DNA of 64,000 bases from Silurus meridionalis (GCF_014805685.1 NC_060893.1:15938773-16002772), one strand, 5' to 3'. Positions 46,671 through 58,867 are shown, counted from the first letter of the stretch. Numbers and translations are program-made. The notes: generated by a model not told the origin, from the sequence alone.

Positions 46671-46925
46671 TCAGTCTCTGGTGGCATAGAACAAGCCCCA
46701 GCGTTGATCTCCAGCTTCACAGCGCTGCAACTTTTCCTTCCAACCATTTACAACAGCATCATAGTCCTCCTGGGAAAACTCCTGAATGGAAGCATCACAT
46801 GTTTATAACCTTTTCGTGGTCAGTTTTTATTATATTTTTTATGTTTAATTTATAAACCTGCATACTCTGAAGCATAGGTATCTAGTTTGTCATTACAAAG
46901 TTGTACTGATTATTTGTCTATTTGT

Positions 46926-46975
<50 letters not shown>

Positions 46976-47113
46976 TATGTGTGTGTGTACCTGGATAAAT
47001 TCTTCTTTAATGTTCTCTGCTCTTTTAAGTTCATTCTTTATCACCTGAATGAACTGGGCTGTTCTGTCTTCTGCTCTTACATTAGAGAGCCCTGCTTCTT
47101 CCAATAGCTAAAA

Positions 47114-47156
<43 letters not shown>

Positions 47157-48257
47157 ACACACTGTCACTGGGAATGAAGAAAATATTAGAGCAACTGTCC
47201 AAATCAACAAGATATTTATGATATAAACCATACTGTAAAATATGGCACACGACAGGATGATTGGAAGTAAATGTTTTACATTTGTGAAAGTTCTTTCTTG
47301 TGGCATTTAAACATATAATTTGGTGCTTGGGTTTTTTTTTTTTTTTTTTTTTTCCCCCATAGAAGCATAATGTTCATTAATTAATTTCTTTTTGCCCTGA
47401 TCTAGTGTTTCAGAGTCTATTTTTTTACCTAAGATCTAAAGTTTAACTACCGTACAACTGTCTAAATATAGACATACATGACAGGAAATATGTTTGATTG
47501 AAATCAATGTGTTTCTTTTGACTGTATCTTTGATGCTGCAGATGATGGAAAACAGCTTCATTAGCTTCCTGTACGAACGCTTTTTTTCCACTTCATTCTC
47601 TTCCCTCCCTTCTTACATTATATTTAGCTAGAAACATGCCGATATGAAGAATTAATGAGCTACAATAATAACTCAGAACAGCCTTCCTGGCCACAGGATG
47701 AAAGTTCAATTTATCTGCACCATTAGTTATATGTGATAATATATTTTAACCATAATCAAATTAATAGACCTACAAGATGCAGACAATATAGAGTTCTGAT
47801 TTTGATTTGCAATCAAACTACAGTTCTGTTCACATAAAAGGTGTGTCTTTGGCCTTCACATTCCCTTCATATCACTCATAAATAATTTGACTTGGAGAAC
47901 AAGTTCACCACTATGTTAGCATTCTCGTCTTTAGGTTATCTGGTGGTGACCCTTTCTGTTCTATTTATTGAGTTCTTTCTAGTTTAGTTAAGCTAATCAG
48001 CCATGACTTTGCGTGTCTATTGATTGATTTTAGTTTGCCCTTTTGAATTTGTCCCTTTCATTGAAACCCTGCACCTGGAACCAAAGCCTGTCCTTGACAA
48101 TACTTGTAAAACTATGGAGGCTCACCTTGCCATATCTCTGGGGTGTATAAAGGATGTAACCCCTCTGGGTAACATACTCCTGAAAGGCAGGAGTCCATGG
48201 CTTCTCTCCACAGCAATAATCACTGATTAGCACCTTACCACCAGGCTTTAACCACGA

Positions 48258-48324
<67 letters not shown>

Positions 48325-50367
48325 ATGAGACATACGACACACAAAAAAATGTTACATACTGGGTATGTAAAGTGAATTGCCTGAAATAGACTACATGACC
48401 AGTAGAGGGCAGTGATATTTAAGTTACTATACCTGAGGTTCGTTTCTTTGCAGTTAACTATATTGTCTGTATAGTCAAGTCTTTAGTGGTCTTGCCTATG
48501 AGCTAAATGTATAGTGTTTTTTATTTATGTCTGTACTTTTAAGAGCCACCAACAGCTGGAAACAAATTCCTTGTGTGTGACAACACTTGGCTGATAAACC
48601 TGTTTTTGATTCAGAAATATAAGAGAGTTTAGAAAATATGCTACGTTCAGCTCAAAGGTTAGAACTGGGAACAAGAAGTGTGTTCAAACTAAAAAAATTA
48701 ATAAAACACTAGCACCTTTGTATTTGGTTTTTGTAACAAGTTTTAGTGAAATTTAGCAACAACCAGAATAAACACACAAACACACACTCACATGAAATTT
48801 TCTGAAGAGTCTGAGTTTATCGCTGATGTGCAAAATGGTGTCTCTGCTGTACACCACATCAAATGAGCTATCTGGAAACGCTCTCTTAGTGGCGTCTGAC
48901 ACTTCAAACTGCACCTGAACCAGAGACGTTTATTTTTAATTTAAGTATAAAAGAAGTATAATAACATCACAGTAAAAATTCCCTATATAGCCTTTGATTG
49001 TTTTGTGTATATTAGGTCAAAAGACTGTGACTCACAGATGGAAGCTTCTCAGTTACAGCCCTCTCCATAGCGATCTCTACCATGTTTGATGACAAGTCCA
49101 TTCCCAATACATCCACCCCAAATGTCTTTTAACCAAAAAAAAAAAAAAGAAAGTGAGTTTATTGAGAAAAGTATAAAATGATTTTGTTTCTCTTTATTCA
49201 CTGAGCTAAGTTATAACTGGGCCAATAAAACACAACAACACAAAGAACACAGTTATGCAACAAAAAAAAGGTCAAGTCAGGCAGTTAACAGTAAAATTCT
49301 TCCACCTCCCTGACCCTGTTAATTCAAAGTGTCAGTCAGCTACCATGCAGCTCACCTTGGCCATGTAGAAATCCCCTCCCCCAATTCCACAACCCACATC
49401 GATGACTTTTTGTCCTGGCCTAAGGTTCAGCAGGTCAACAAACTCCTGATAGGAACAGAATGTCAGTAAATAAGATACTACTCAGTGAAAATTTGTATAA
49501 TACTCAGAAACTATATAATTCAGTGTAAATATCAGCAGAAAATGTAATATCCAGAATCCATGCTATATTTTAAAATAATAATTTCCTTACAGAAGACATG
49601 AGACAACAATGGTATTCCCTAACTTATGAACATGCTTACTAGTCGATTCTTACTTAAATATTTAATTTCAGACTCATTGTATTTATCTGCATGATTTTAT
49701 TCATTGTGCTGCTGCTTCTTGCTAAATTTAGAAGGAGTTTATAATTAAGTGGCTGGGTAAGTGTATTTTTGTATTTTAGGAAGTTGAGTTTAAGATACCT
49801 GCATCACTATCTCTTTATTGTGCATTACATTTTCAAAATATTCTACATCGAGTACATACAATTGCAACCCAATGCATTAGGTAAATAAACTTACAATAAA
49901 ATGCTGTTTTTAAAATGTAAATGTAAAACAGAATAGTTTGGCAATAAAGAAACTACTGACTCCTGTGCACACATATACACAATGACCGAAAGAAGTGTAA
50001 TATGATTAGAAATCTGTACATCCACATATTAAATGTGCTTTTATAAACAGCTATACAGTTAAATATACATTGAATGTAATTTATGACAACAGACTTTAAT
50101 TTTCAATCTTCCCTTTCACCCTGTATGTCTTAACCTATTGGCCCCTTCCCACATCTCTTTATGACTCTCTACCTTGGTGGTGCTGGGTCCACCGGTACTG
50201 ACGTAACCAGAGCCGAACATCTTCTCATATCGCAGAATTCCCCTGTGTGTATACTGCTGGTTATCCAGGAACTGTTGGAAGGTGGGGAAGCCTCCTTGGT
50301 GCTGCTGGACTGAGTCCCGACAAACTTTCTGCATGAGCCAACACACTTGATTTTGATTCTTCTTCAC

Positions 50368-50425
<58 letters not shown>

Positions 50426-53225
50426 CAGTTAATTCATGTGTTCTAATGTAGTATGCAATCCTAAAAAAAACAGTTAATCACTACCTACAGAGATATTGTT
50501 TACTCTTTATCACATTATAACTAAAGGCTCAAAACTCCTTATACAATGTAAAAATTCAGCCACAGATAACAGTGATCTGAATTGTGCACCACTTAGACAG
50601 ATTCAAAGTTATCTTTGAAAAATATACATTACCAGGAGATCTCAGCATATCAGCATCAGCATATGTAATCATCTTACACTGAAGTAATTGTAATTATTTC
50701 ATATGATAATTCATACTAACAAAAAGGGATGTAATGTTTATACCTTAATGTAGGTCTGTACAGTTCTATTCAGGACTGTATCGAACCCATAGGATTGTTT
50801 ACCCTTCTCTCCTAACTCTCCCCATATAACTGATGTCATCAGATGGTTATAATGGGCAGGACTACGATAGTGAGTGGGGTTAAAATCTCTCTTACTGTCT
50901 CCTGTAAGGGACAAAATGCAGTAATGTGTAAATCATAAGTCTGGTAAAGAGATTAAATTGCACCTGGCACTTATATAATTCTAGAATAACTAGCAGACTA
51001 AGCTACACAATACATGTACATGTATGTATGACTAATCAGGATCTATGCAAGGGTATTTTAGGCATTTTTTAGAGCTTGGAAATACTGAAATTCCACAAAG
51101 GTTAATGACAATGACAAATTGTACAGTATGACAATATCTTTTGATTAAGAACACGGGTGTAATAATGAATTAAGATTTGGTCTACTGCATTATTTGAGTC
51201 AATAATTCCAAACTGAATTAATGTTTATCTATAGTTTGATCAACCATCTACTGGTATGATTCGAGTATCATCTCTATAAAAGACAAGTTTCCCCAATTGG
51301 CAGGGAAGGGATTATATATATTGAGGGCGAGGAGGCTAAAATCACTCAACCACTATATTTATTTGTGAAGTATATTTTTAAAGGTTACCTGATTGGTGGA
51401 AACAGGATTCTCTGAAAAAAATGTAACCACTGGGACGAAGCCAAGACAGCATCTTCTCTGCCAATGAGCACAGCTCCTCATCACTCAAATACATGAGCAG
51501 CCAGTTAGAAAAGATCAGGTCAAAACTGTGGTAAAAACAAACAACTTCAAACCATTTCCATTAATGCATTGAGATCATTTACCTACCTGGTCATTCATCC
51601 ATGGCTTGCGCTAATGTTGTACTAATATTACACTGATGGCATGCAAACAAATACAGGACTCTACAAACCATCATTCAGTATAATTCTTTTACAAGTAAAA
51701 ACACAATCTAAAATCTATTAAAGTCAAAAAGTATTTTGGAACACAGCCACAACTGAAGCATTATGGATCAATGCCAAATAAAATTCTTACATTGTTCTTC
51801 ATTGTGTGGCTTAAATATAGCAATTAATATCTACGAGTTGCCACAATGGATGTGCCAAAGTTCATTCATTTATTTGCTTTTTCATCCACATTAATTAAAA
51901 GTTCATTCATTCATTTGCTCATTCATTCATCCACATATTTATTAATTCATTCATGAGAAAACAGCTCTGATCTTTATGCCCATTCCCACCTCTTTTTAGG
52001 AAACTCCAGCTGTGTCACATCTGCTTGAATAAACTCTGCATTTCCAAGGTGACTGTTCTCTTCCTTGTTTTTTTCCACAAACTTCTCCATAAAGTCCACG
52101 GCTGTTACATGATGTGCCTTGCCAATGAATTGACTTGTGTATCGTCTGAAAAGATTAAAGTTTGAAGATATTTAGTAGTTAAAAAAACATTGTCATGATT
52201 TTCTTCTATAACTTTCTTCAGCAATCTACAGTGGCCTACATTTTAATTAATGTTACTCATTGCCTTTAAAGGTCATTTCAATTTTGAGTGGCATCAGTAA
52301 GAGTGTATAATTGTAACCACCTTAATTTCGTTCTCAAAAAATTAAAATAAAATTTTAATCCTCACAAAATAAAACTATTGCATTTTACTCCAATGTTTGT
52401 ATTGTAAAATCCAATTCTGCTTGTACTGACTTCTTACCTATATTTGAAGCATGCCAAATGTGTTAATATACTACCAAAAGGCTAAATGGATTACTTATTT
52501 TTCTGTTTACTTAGAGATTATAAAGACCAAGTCCATGTTTCGCTTTGAAATTTGTCATGTATTAATTTGTTACTAAATGCATTCATCTAATGGCTTTATA
52601 ATCCCTCTAAACAAAATGATTGAAAAATAAAGGCAAACAATAAAAAATAATAAATAGGCCTATAATGTATATATAGCATGGTTTAGCATTAACTTTATTT
52701 ATTGTGACAAACTAATTACTGACTAATTATTGACTTTTATTTTCACTGGTTAAACGGAATAATATACATTGTTTATAATAGATCATTGATTGGGATGATA
52801 TAAAATCAGGCTAAAAGCAGCTGCCTAAATTACAAAATTATTAACTATTAACTATAATTAACTCCTTTAGACATGAAAAGAAAAAAACAACAACAACAAA
52901 ACAGAAAAGGATATACTAAAAATACTACTATAAAGCTGCATGTGCTTTCATTATAAAATATCCACCATTAAAACTGCTACAACTCCTTTTTATATTTGGT
53001 TTAAAATGTTATAATTTCATATTTCATCTAAATCCCTAAGCCTGGAAAAAGCTTTGTCACTAACCCAATGCCAGCACCTAGTTCCAATACATCAATGCCA
53101 TCCAGTCTGGGAAGCATCCCCAAGATCTCAGGCAGTTCATGCTCGGTCAGCTGCTGTGCATTGGAGTCCAGCATCATCTCCTCCACTGTGGCATGCTGAG
53201 AATGCTCCTTCCAGAATGCAATCAT
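46671..53225 (-). CDS. pmt: Phosphoethanolamine N-methyltransferase (two SAM-methyltransferase domains), 11 coding exons
   Basis: It makes phosphocholine by three SAM-dependent methylations of phosphoethanolamine, feeding phosphatidylcholine synthesis in the cytosol; mammals lack it. Exons in order: 53225-53065, 52145-51990, 51525-51389, 50901-50744, 50367-50173, 49445-49356, 49125-49036, 48914-48792, 48257-48126, 47107-46991, 46781-46671. Phases agree throughout, giving 1470 nt and 489 residues, about the usual length. Domain 1 has SAM motif [10 protein letters not shown] (46-54), then [17 protein letters not shown]. Domain 2 has [12 protein letters not shown] (283-294), [22 protein letters not shown] and the [15 protein letters not shown] motif. 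The linker ends [18 protein letters not shown]. Both domains are intact, as in plant PEAMT and unlike the split nematode PMT-1/PMT-2. The start is the first ATG of the exon (ACCACAATG, good -3 base). In-frame codons continue upstream to a possible AG acceptor at about 53234, so a short upstream coding exon is possible. Exons 9 and 10 have microsatellites at their splice sites. Confidence 0.93.
46927..46989. repeat. (GT)n microsatellite touching the donor of pmt exon 10
   Basis: On the minus strand the donor reads CAG|GTACACACAC and continues as a CA run with one short TACAAA break. It faces a (CA)n tract on the other side of the same exon. Confidence 0.9.
47113..47161. repeat. (CA)n microsatellite touching the acceptor of pmt exon 10
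   Basis: On the minus strand this is (TG)n ending GTCTTTTAG directly before exon 10 (47107). It is complementary to the tract at 46927-46989. Confidence 0.9.
48259..48322. repeat. (CA)n microsatellite forming the acceptor of pmt exon 9
   Basis: On the minus strand about 31 TG units run straight into TAG|TCGTGG, so no separate polypyrimidine tract exists between the repeat and the 3' splice site (exon start 48257). Confidence 0.92.
50370..50420. repeat. (GA)n microsatellite forming the polypyrimidine tract of pmt exon 5
   Basis: On the minus strand this is about 25 TC units ending in CAG|GTGAAG, the exon 5 acceptor. It gives an ideal pyrimidine tract. Confidence 0.9.
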
Positions 53226-53271
53226 TGTGGTACGCTCTTTTGCAGTGGAGACAGATTTGAACAATATGTGA

Positions 53272-53330
53272 TTTACATTTACATTTTCAGCATTTAGCAG
53301 ATGCCCTTGTCCAGAGCGACATACAAAAGT
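53272..53330 (-). mobile_element. SINE tail fragment next to the first pmt exon
   Basis: CATTTAGCAGATGCCCTTGT followed by CCAGAGCGACATACAA is the tail of the tRNA-derived SINE family, about 45 bp upstream of the pmt start codon. Two copies of GACATAACACT..AATCTAG follow at 53364-53421. Confidence 0.7.
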
Positions 53331-54285
53331 GCTTTGAGTCTCTAATTTGATTCGATATAAGGCGACATAACACTTTAATCTAGCAAAGGTGACATAAAGG
53401 TGACATAACACTCCAATCTAGAAAAATCTCAGTGATTATGTTAGAAAAGAAAACACAATATTTCACAATATTATATCTTTGATAGATATAAGCCAGTGTG
53501 CTTTGATCACCTGTGCAATTGTAGGGCAGCATGCTCAGTGCCCCATTTAGCACTGTGAAATTATTATTGTTCAACAGTTATTATTGTAAAAACTAGGACT
53601 AAACTGAATAATTATTTAGTAAAGCTAACACTCCTTGATGTACAGTACATGTATGCTATGATATGTAGCTGCATGCCCCTGAACTTATGTAATTTTTACA
53701 AAGATAAAGTCTTATTTCTTCTAATTTATATATAGACCACCAGAGTTGTGTTTTGATTTTCTACAAGAATTGGATGAAACCTTTTTTTTCTTTCCATAAC
53801 AATACATAATTATTAATTATGCATAAACATGCTGGATACTCTAATTATTTTGATAATACACCAAGAGCAACCTTTGTGTTTCTTTTCTTTTTTCCCCTAT
53901 TTGGTCTTGTTTAAATTCCACTTCACTATCCAGCTCTCCCTTGTTATGCCTCTTCAAACCAGGAAGGGAGAAAACTAATGGAGGGGATAGTGTAATCGCA
54001 TGTTCTATTAAGTGTGTTGCTTTTATTCTGAATTTATTGGTTGTGGTTTAGGCAGATTGGGCTCTCTGGTGTTCAGACAGTGTAACTGTATTAAATGCTT
54101 ATTAGAATTCTAATATACTCATTAAATATTTCCATTACAATTTTTCTGCTTCACCATGCATCATGTCAAGCAGTATTGTAATACTCCTATCAGGCACAGT
54201 CACAGGGCAGCACAGTACATTCAGAGAAAAGTGGGATGTAACCCCGTCTACTCAGTGAGCACAGCTAATTTTGTTTTCTTGATCA
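53330..54285. other. Intergenic, no gene seen
   Basis: The sequence is AT-rich. A convincing upstream pmt exon could not be found here. Apart from the small direct repeat noted beside the SINE tail, nothing structured is visible. Confidence 0.5.
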
Positions 54286-54290
54286 CATGG

Positions 54291-54697
54291 TGTATCAGTG
54301 GAATCTGCTATAGCACCACCGCCCCAACAGAGGGAGCCATCTCCAGAGTTTTAAGCACTTCCGAACTACAGGGCGCTTCTGCGATATTGTGTTTATAAGG
54401 CCTGCTTATGCTAAGCGAAAAGGGAATTATTGTATATCTTTGATAGCATACCAAGCCTTAGTCTCTGTTTTTTTTGCCTTATGTGTACTGACCTGTTTGT
54501 CTGGTTCAGTTTGGCTATGATTCTCTTGCTCGCATTTCTTGTTTTGTTTGCCATGTCGACGGATTTACTGTTTTGACTTTCCGCTTTCCACTTCTTCCAA
54601 CCTTCTCTTTGCCTTTAATATATTTGGAACTGTATTTGTGTTTTTCAATTAATCCACATATGGATCCCAATCAACCCTTGGCATCAGCATTCTTACA
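54291..54697 (+). repeat. 5' LTR
   Basis: The 407-bp LTR begins TGTATCAGTGGAATCTGC and ends ATTCTTACA. It shares ordered blocks with the 3' LTR, such as GTGTTTATAAGGCCTGCT, TTCTTGTTTTGTTTGCC and GACGGATTTACTG, with many differences between them. Confidence 0.85.
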
Positions 54698-54923
54698 GAA
54701 TACTTTGTTTCCCAGGAATCCAGTGGACAATCCTCAGCTGGAGAAGGTGGTCGTATACCAGGATGAAATGCTAGCCGCCTACCTAGCCCAGCTCAACCTG
54801 GCCCTCTCCCAACATCATGGCAACCCAAGTAATCTATTCCCCTTGTGTACTTTTAAAGAAAACTTACCCCTATTGAATGTAACTATGACATGGTTAATTC
54901 AGGAACTACTTTCAATAAAGTAG
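54660..54923 (+). pseudogene. Gag-like ORF remnant
   Basis: An 88-codon reading starting MDPNQP at 54660 crosses the LTR boundary and continues as QLEKVVVYQDEMLAAYLAQL, a coiled-coil-like pattern typical of the N-terminus of fish gypsy Gag. No CCHC knuckle is reached before the stop. The recognition is by pattern only. Confidence 0.5.
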
Positions 54924-54995
54924 TGGAGTGAAGTGCAGTCACTGGTTGGAAGAAGCCCAACACCCCTTCTAGGTAATCATCCTTATCCACTATAC

Positions 54996-55151
54996 CAGGG
55001 GTCACCAACCTTTTTGACACAGAGAGCTACTTTTTGAGTACCGACTAATGTGAAGGGCTAACAGTTTGATACACACTTCTGAAATAACAAATTTGCTCAA
55101 TTTACCTTTAATTATATGTTATTATTAGTAATTAATGATATTAATCTATAT
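54996..55151. mobile_element. hAT-like fragment, outer, left part
   Basis: It begins CAGGGGTCACCAACCTTTTT, a recognisable hAT terminal motif, and is interrupted at 55151 by a second hAT element. Sequence resuming at about 56106 (GTATGTTAAGACACTGATCA) looks like its continuation. The right end was not found. Confidence 0.6.
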
Positions 55152-56105
55152 CAGGGGTGTTAAACTCAATTGCACAGAGGGCCAAAACTCAAAGCACACT
55201 TTAGGTTATGGGCCAAACAGGATACACTAAACACACTAAACTTTAACTAAATATCTCTCCATAAAAATATATCCTGTCAAAATTATACAAGTTAGAAATA
55301 TAAACATGCTGCCAAAAAAACCTGTGCAACCTAAAAATTGTGCTTTTAAGTAAACGTTAAAATAACAACAAATCAAAATAATCAGATTTCTTTGCTCTTT
55401 TGCCATTTTATAAAAATAATCTTAAACTTTAAATAACTTAAAATATTTTGCTCTCCATAAAAATACCTCCAGTCAAACACCAGACGTCTCACAGCTTCAT
55501 CATGCAGCTCTTCAGAAACTCTCCCTCAGTAAATAACCAGCTGACGTGACTCTGATTTCTCCTCTGTTTTCACACCAGTTTCACTTTGTGATTATGCTCT
55601 GGTGAAAAGCGTCTGCTTAAATGTCAAATTCTTCTTTTACCCTTTTACTTTCTTTATCTTCTGCTCTGCATTCAGGTTTTTCAACTTCTCCTGATGTTTT
55701 GTCTCATAGTTCATCTTAGATTAAATTCCTTAATTACAGCCACATTCGCTCCACAAATAAGACACACGTGTTTACCGGCAGTGTCAGTATCCCATCGCTT
55801 TTGAAAGGCTCTGTTTTCAGAATCAACTTTTCTCTTCGCCATTGTGAGAGGCTTCACAATAACTTTACAATAGAGTTAAATACATCAACAGAAGCTCGAC
55901 TTGATGGACGCTGGAATGTTCCCAGGCCACCGAGCATTCGGTAAGGCAGCTGAAGCGCTGCATTATAGGATCTGTAGTCTGTGTTATCAGCGCTTCATAT
56001 CGCCGGGCCATTAATAACAATAATAATAGATCTTTATAAAATCATCTTGCGGGCCGGATATAATTGTACGTCGGGCCGGATTTGACACTGAGTTTGACAC
56101 CCCTG
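55152..56105. mobile_element. Non-autonomous hAT element, inner
   Basis: The ends are inverted: CAGGGGTGTTAAACTCA and TGAGTTTGACACCCCTG. Length is 954 bp. Flanking 8-mers ATCTATAT (55144-55151) and ATGTATGT (56106-56113) agree at 6 of 8 positions, as expected of a decayed 8-bp hAT duplication. No transposase ORF is visible. Confidence 0.85.
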
Positions 56106-56358
56106 ATGTATGTTAAGACACTGATCATTTCATCCCTTAGAGATAGAATGTGCACCAGCCTATATAGTATGTTTGCTAATTTAGAGGGGGCAGCTTCATT
56201 ATTTATTCAACTAGAGGTATGGCCCAGAGTTGGGTAAACACACGTGACATTCTGGAACCATCTCTCATAGAGGAGTTTCATCAGAATCAGCCTGCTCCCA
56301 GATCTAGGGGGTGCCCAAGAAGGAGAACACCAGGAGGTGTTTATAGGAGGGGGGATTC

Positions 56359-56734
56359 TGTAGCAGTAGAATCTGCTATAGCCCTACCACCCCAATAGTG
56401 GGAGCCCTCTCCTGAGTTTTGAGCACTTCCAGACTACAGGGTGCTTTTTGTGTATTGTGTTTATAAGGCCTGCTCATGCTAAGCTAAACACAAAGTATTG
56501 TGTATCTCTGATGCATTCCAAGCTTTAGTCTTTGTTTGTTTGCCTTGTGTGCACTGACCTGTTTGCCTCGTCCTGTTTGACTATGATTCTTTGCTTCATG
56601 TTTCTTGTTTTGTTTGCCCCATAGACGGATTTACTGTGTTTTGACTCTCCGTCTGTCTTCCAACCTTCTGTTTGCCTTTGGAACTATATTTGTGTTTTTT
56701 TGGATTTCAATCAACCCTCGGTATCATCCTTACA
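56359..56734 (+). repeat. 3' LTR
   Basis: The 376-bp LTR begins TGTAGCAGTAGAATCTGC and ends ATCCTTACA, in the same orientation as the copy at 54291-54697. Confidence 0.85.
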
Positions 56735-56739
56735 CATGG

Positions 56740-57452
56740 CCATCTGTCATTGTTGTGATTCAATTTCCAATGAGTATTTTTTTATTTAAAAAAAAAAGTT
56801 TTTTAACCGAAATTGTGGAATAAATTACTGTTTAAAAAACGTTTTGATATATAAAGTGATTACCCTTAACTACTCTACAACAGCCCAAACTAATGTTCAG
56901 AATTGTGTAATAGAACACTTATCAACAAATTGCCCATAATAACCACTTAGCTGTGCACCTTAATCATTTAAACTAGCAATTATTAAACAAATTTGTGAAC
57001 ACACATTTCAACTTGCACCTGAATAAAAAGTTGTAAAATGGCAGTTAGGCTCATACTTGTAGTGGAATCACATTCACAATACATTTCTTTTAGAAATTAA
57101 GTCTCATCACAGTTCTGAAACTGTGGTAAAAATGTACTGGTTAAAGTGATAAATTGTCGAATCTGATCAGGGTTGTGTTTCTGTGATCGTTTTCCTTGAC
57201 CTTAGTGCAATTTTTGTAGCATAGATTAGCCTAGATTAGTACAATTACAATTATTCATAAATATGCTACTAACCTCACTGCTATATATATAAAATTCCAG
57301 ATAATATACACCAGCTTTATAATGTTTAGGAAAGGTGTAAATGACAAAATCACATTATATTACTGCTAATGTTTCATCTTTATTTCAGACAAGACAGAAT
57401 AACTACCACAGACAGTTTTGCCATGTGCTACAGTGAATATTGATAGGATAGC

Positions 57453-57534
<82 letters not shown>

Positions 57535-58716
57535 CAGAAATATTAAAGAAATTGAAAGCCACAACATGATTCAGAAAAAATTGAAAGTCAGACCATTGTA
57601 ACCTGGATGTTCCAATAGCTGCCTAAGGCTCCAGTCAGTCTAGAAGACAGCAGCCAGTGTCTTCCCTACACATCCATAAACCTCTTTTTTGACCTTCCAC
57701 TTTTCCTCCTGCCTGGTGGCACCATCCTCAGTATTCTTCTACCGATATAGACCATTTCCCTCATCTGCACATGACAGCTTATATGTAAACTGTTTTAGTC
57801 TTAATTGACTTCGATTTTCTTGAGGCTATATAATTTTTAATGCTGTAGATTGTTAGAGTATCCCATTGGTTATTTTAGTAATAAATACAAAGCCTTTTTT
57901 CCAGTATATAATATAAAGAAACACAAAACGTGCACATAAATGCCATTTAACTGCCAGCAATCACCACAGGATCAATAAAACCGAATTACGAAGGAAACAA
58001 ATAATTATTTTTACTGCTGATCTAGCTGTAATATAGTGTAGTCACTGTTCTTAGACAAATTATTTTATTACACAAGAGAGCAACGGTCAATCTGATTATT
58101 TCTATTGTCTACAGGCATCTGGAATTCATTGACTGCAGTAGTATAACTACAACTAATGCAAGTAATGCTTAACAGAGTCTGTAACTGACTTAACTTTTTA
58201 TTTTTCATAGCAGGTGGTACAAAACCTGAGCTTGCTCTAACTTAACTAAACAACACATTAGTTTGCAATGTAAACAAATTTTACCACCATTGTCCCACTC
58301 ACGCACACGTACACAGTTCCGGCAAGAGTACTGATGAATCATGGCAAACCATTGAAAAGCACAGCTGTCAATCAAATCGTGTGCTCACCTAATGAGCATG
58401 TGCGTACAGAAAATAATAATTTAAAACACAACTTTGTAAGTAAATAAATCCAAATTTCTAGGTAAAGTTTGAAATTTTGTGAAATATTCTTGTGCTCTTA
58501 CCTTTGTCCATAATTTGTGAAAAAGGTAACAAACAGACAAAAAAAAACTTTTTCTACTCTACAAGATTAGGAATACAAACAGTAGGCCACGTGGTTGGTA
58601 AAAGTCTATTAAAAAATGTACGAGGAGTAATAATCCTATAGTCAATCTTTCAGACTGACAGTTATTCATTCGCCCCCTTTTAAATACTGGCTGTCACTTT
58701 CTAGCTGTAAGTACAT
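56740..58716. other. Intergenic, AT-rich, no gene seen
   Basis: No exon or structured transposon was recognised. A TA run of about 75 bp lies at 57457-57532. Confidence 0.5.
57457..57532. repeat. (TA)n microsatellite
   Basis: This is a pure TA run of about 76 bp. Confidence 0.95.
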
Positions 58717-58730
58717 ACACACACACACAG

Positions 58731-58784
<54 letters not shown>

Positions 58785-58820
58785 ACACGACAGGGAGAGG
58801 AGGAGAGAAAGAGAGAGAGA

Positions 58821-58863
<43 letters not shown>
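58717..58863. repeat. Inverted pair of (CA)n and (GT)n tracts
   Basis: A CA tract (about 58717-58783) and a GT tract (58825-58863) are separated by about 40 bp that includes a short GA run. The two arms are complementary, so one strand can fold into a long hairpin. Confidence 0.9.

Positions 58864-58867
<4 letters not shown>

Larger units (their letters stand above)
54286..56739 (+). mobile_element. Non-autonomous Ty3/gypsy-like LTR retrotransposon with nested hAT elements
   Basis: Two related LTRs bound the element, beginning TGTATCAG / TGTAGCAG and ending CTTACA. A 5-bp target-site duplication CATGG flanks it at 54286-54290 and 56735-56739. A purine tract (AGGAGGGGGGA) lies just before the 3' LTR, as a plus-strand priming site should. 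The interior is only about 1.66 kb. It keeps a gag-like start and a short end, while protease, RT, RNase H and integrase are absent. About 1.1 kb of the interior is later hAT insertion. The element is dead. Confidence 0.85.

Noticed and set aside
53028..53411. pmt exon read through its donor ([17 protein letters not shown])
   Set aside because: Reading past GG|GTTAGT loses homology, while splicing to 52145 gives LGAGIGRYTSQF as expected for the family.
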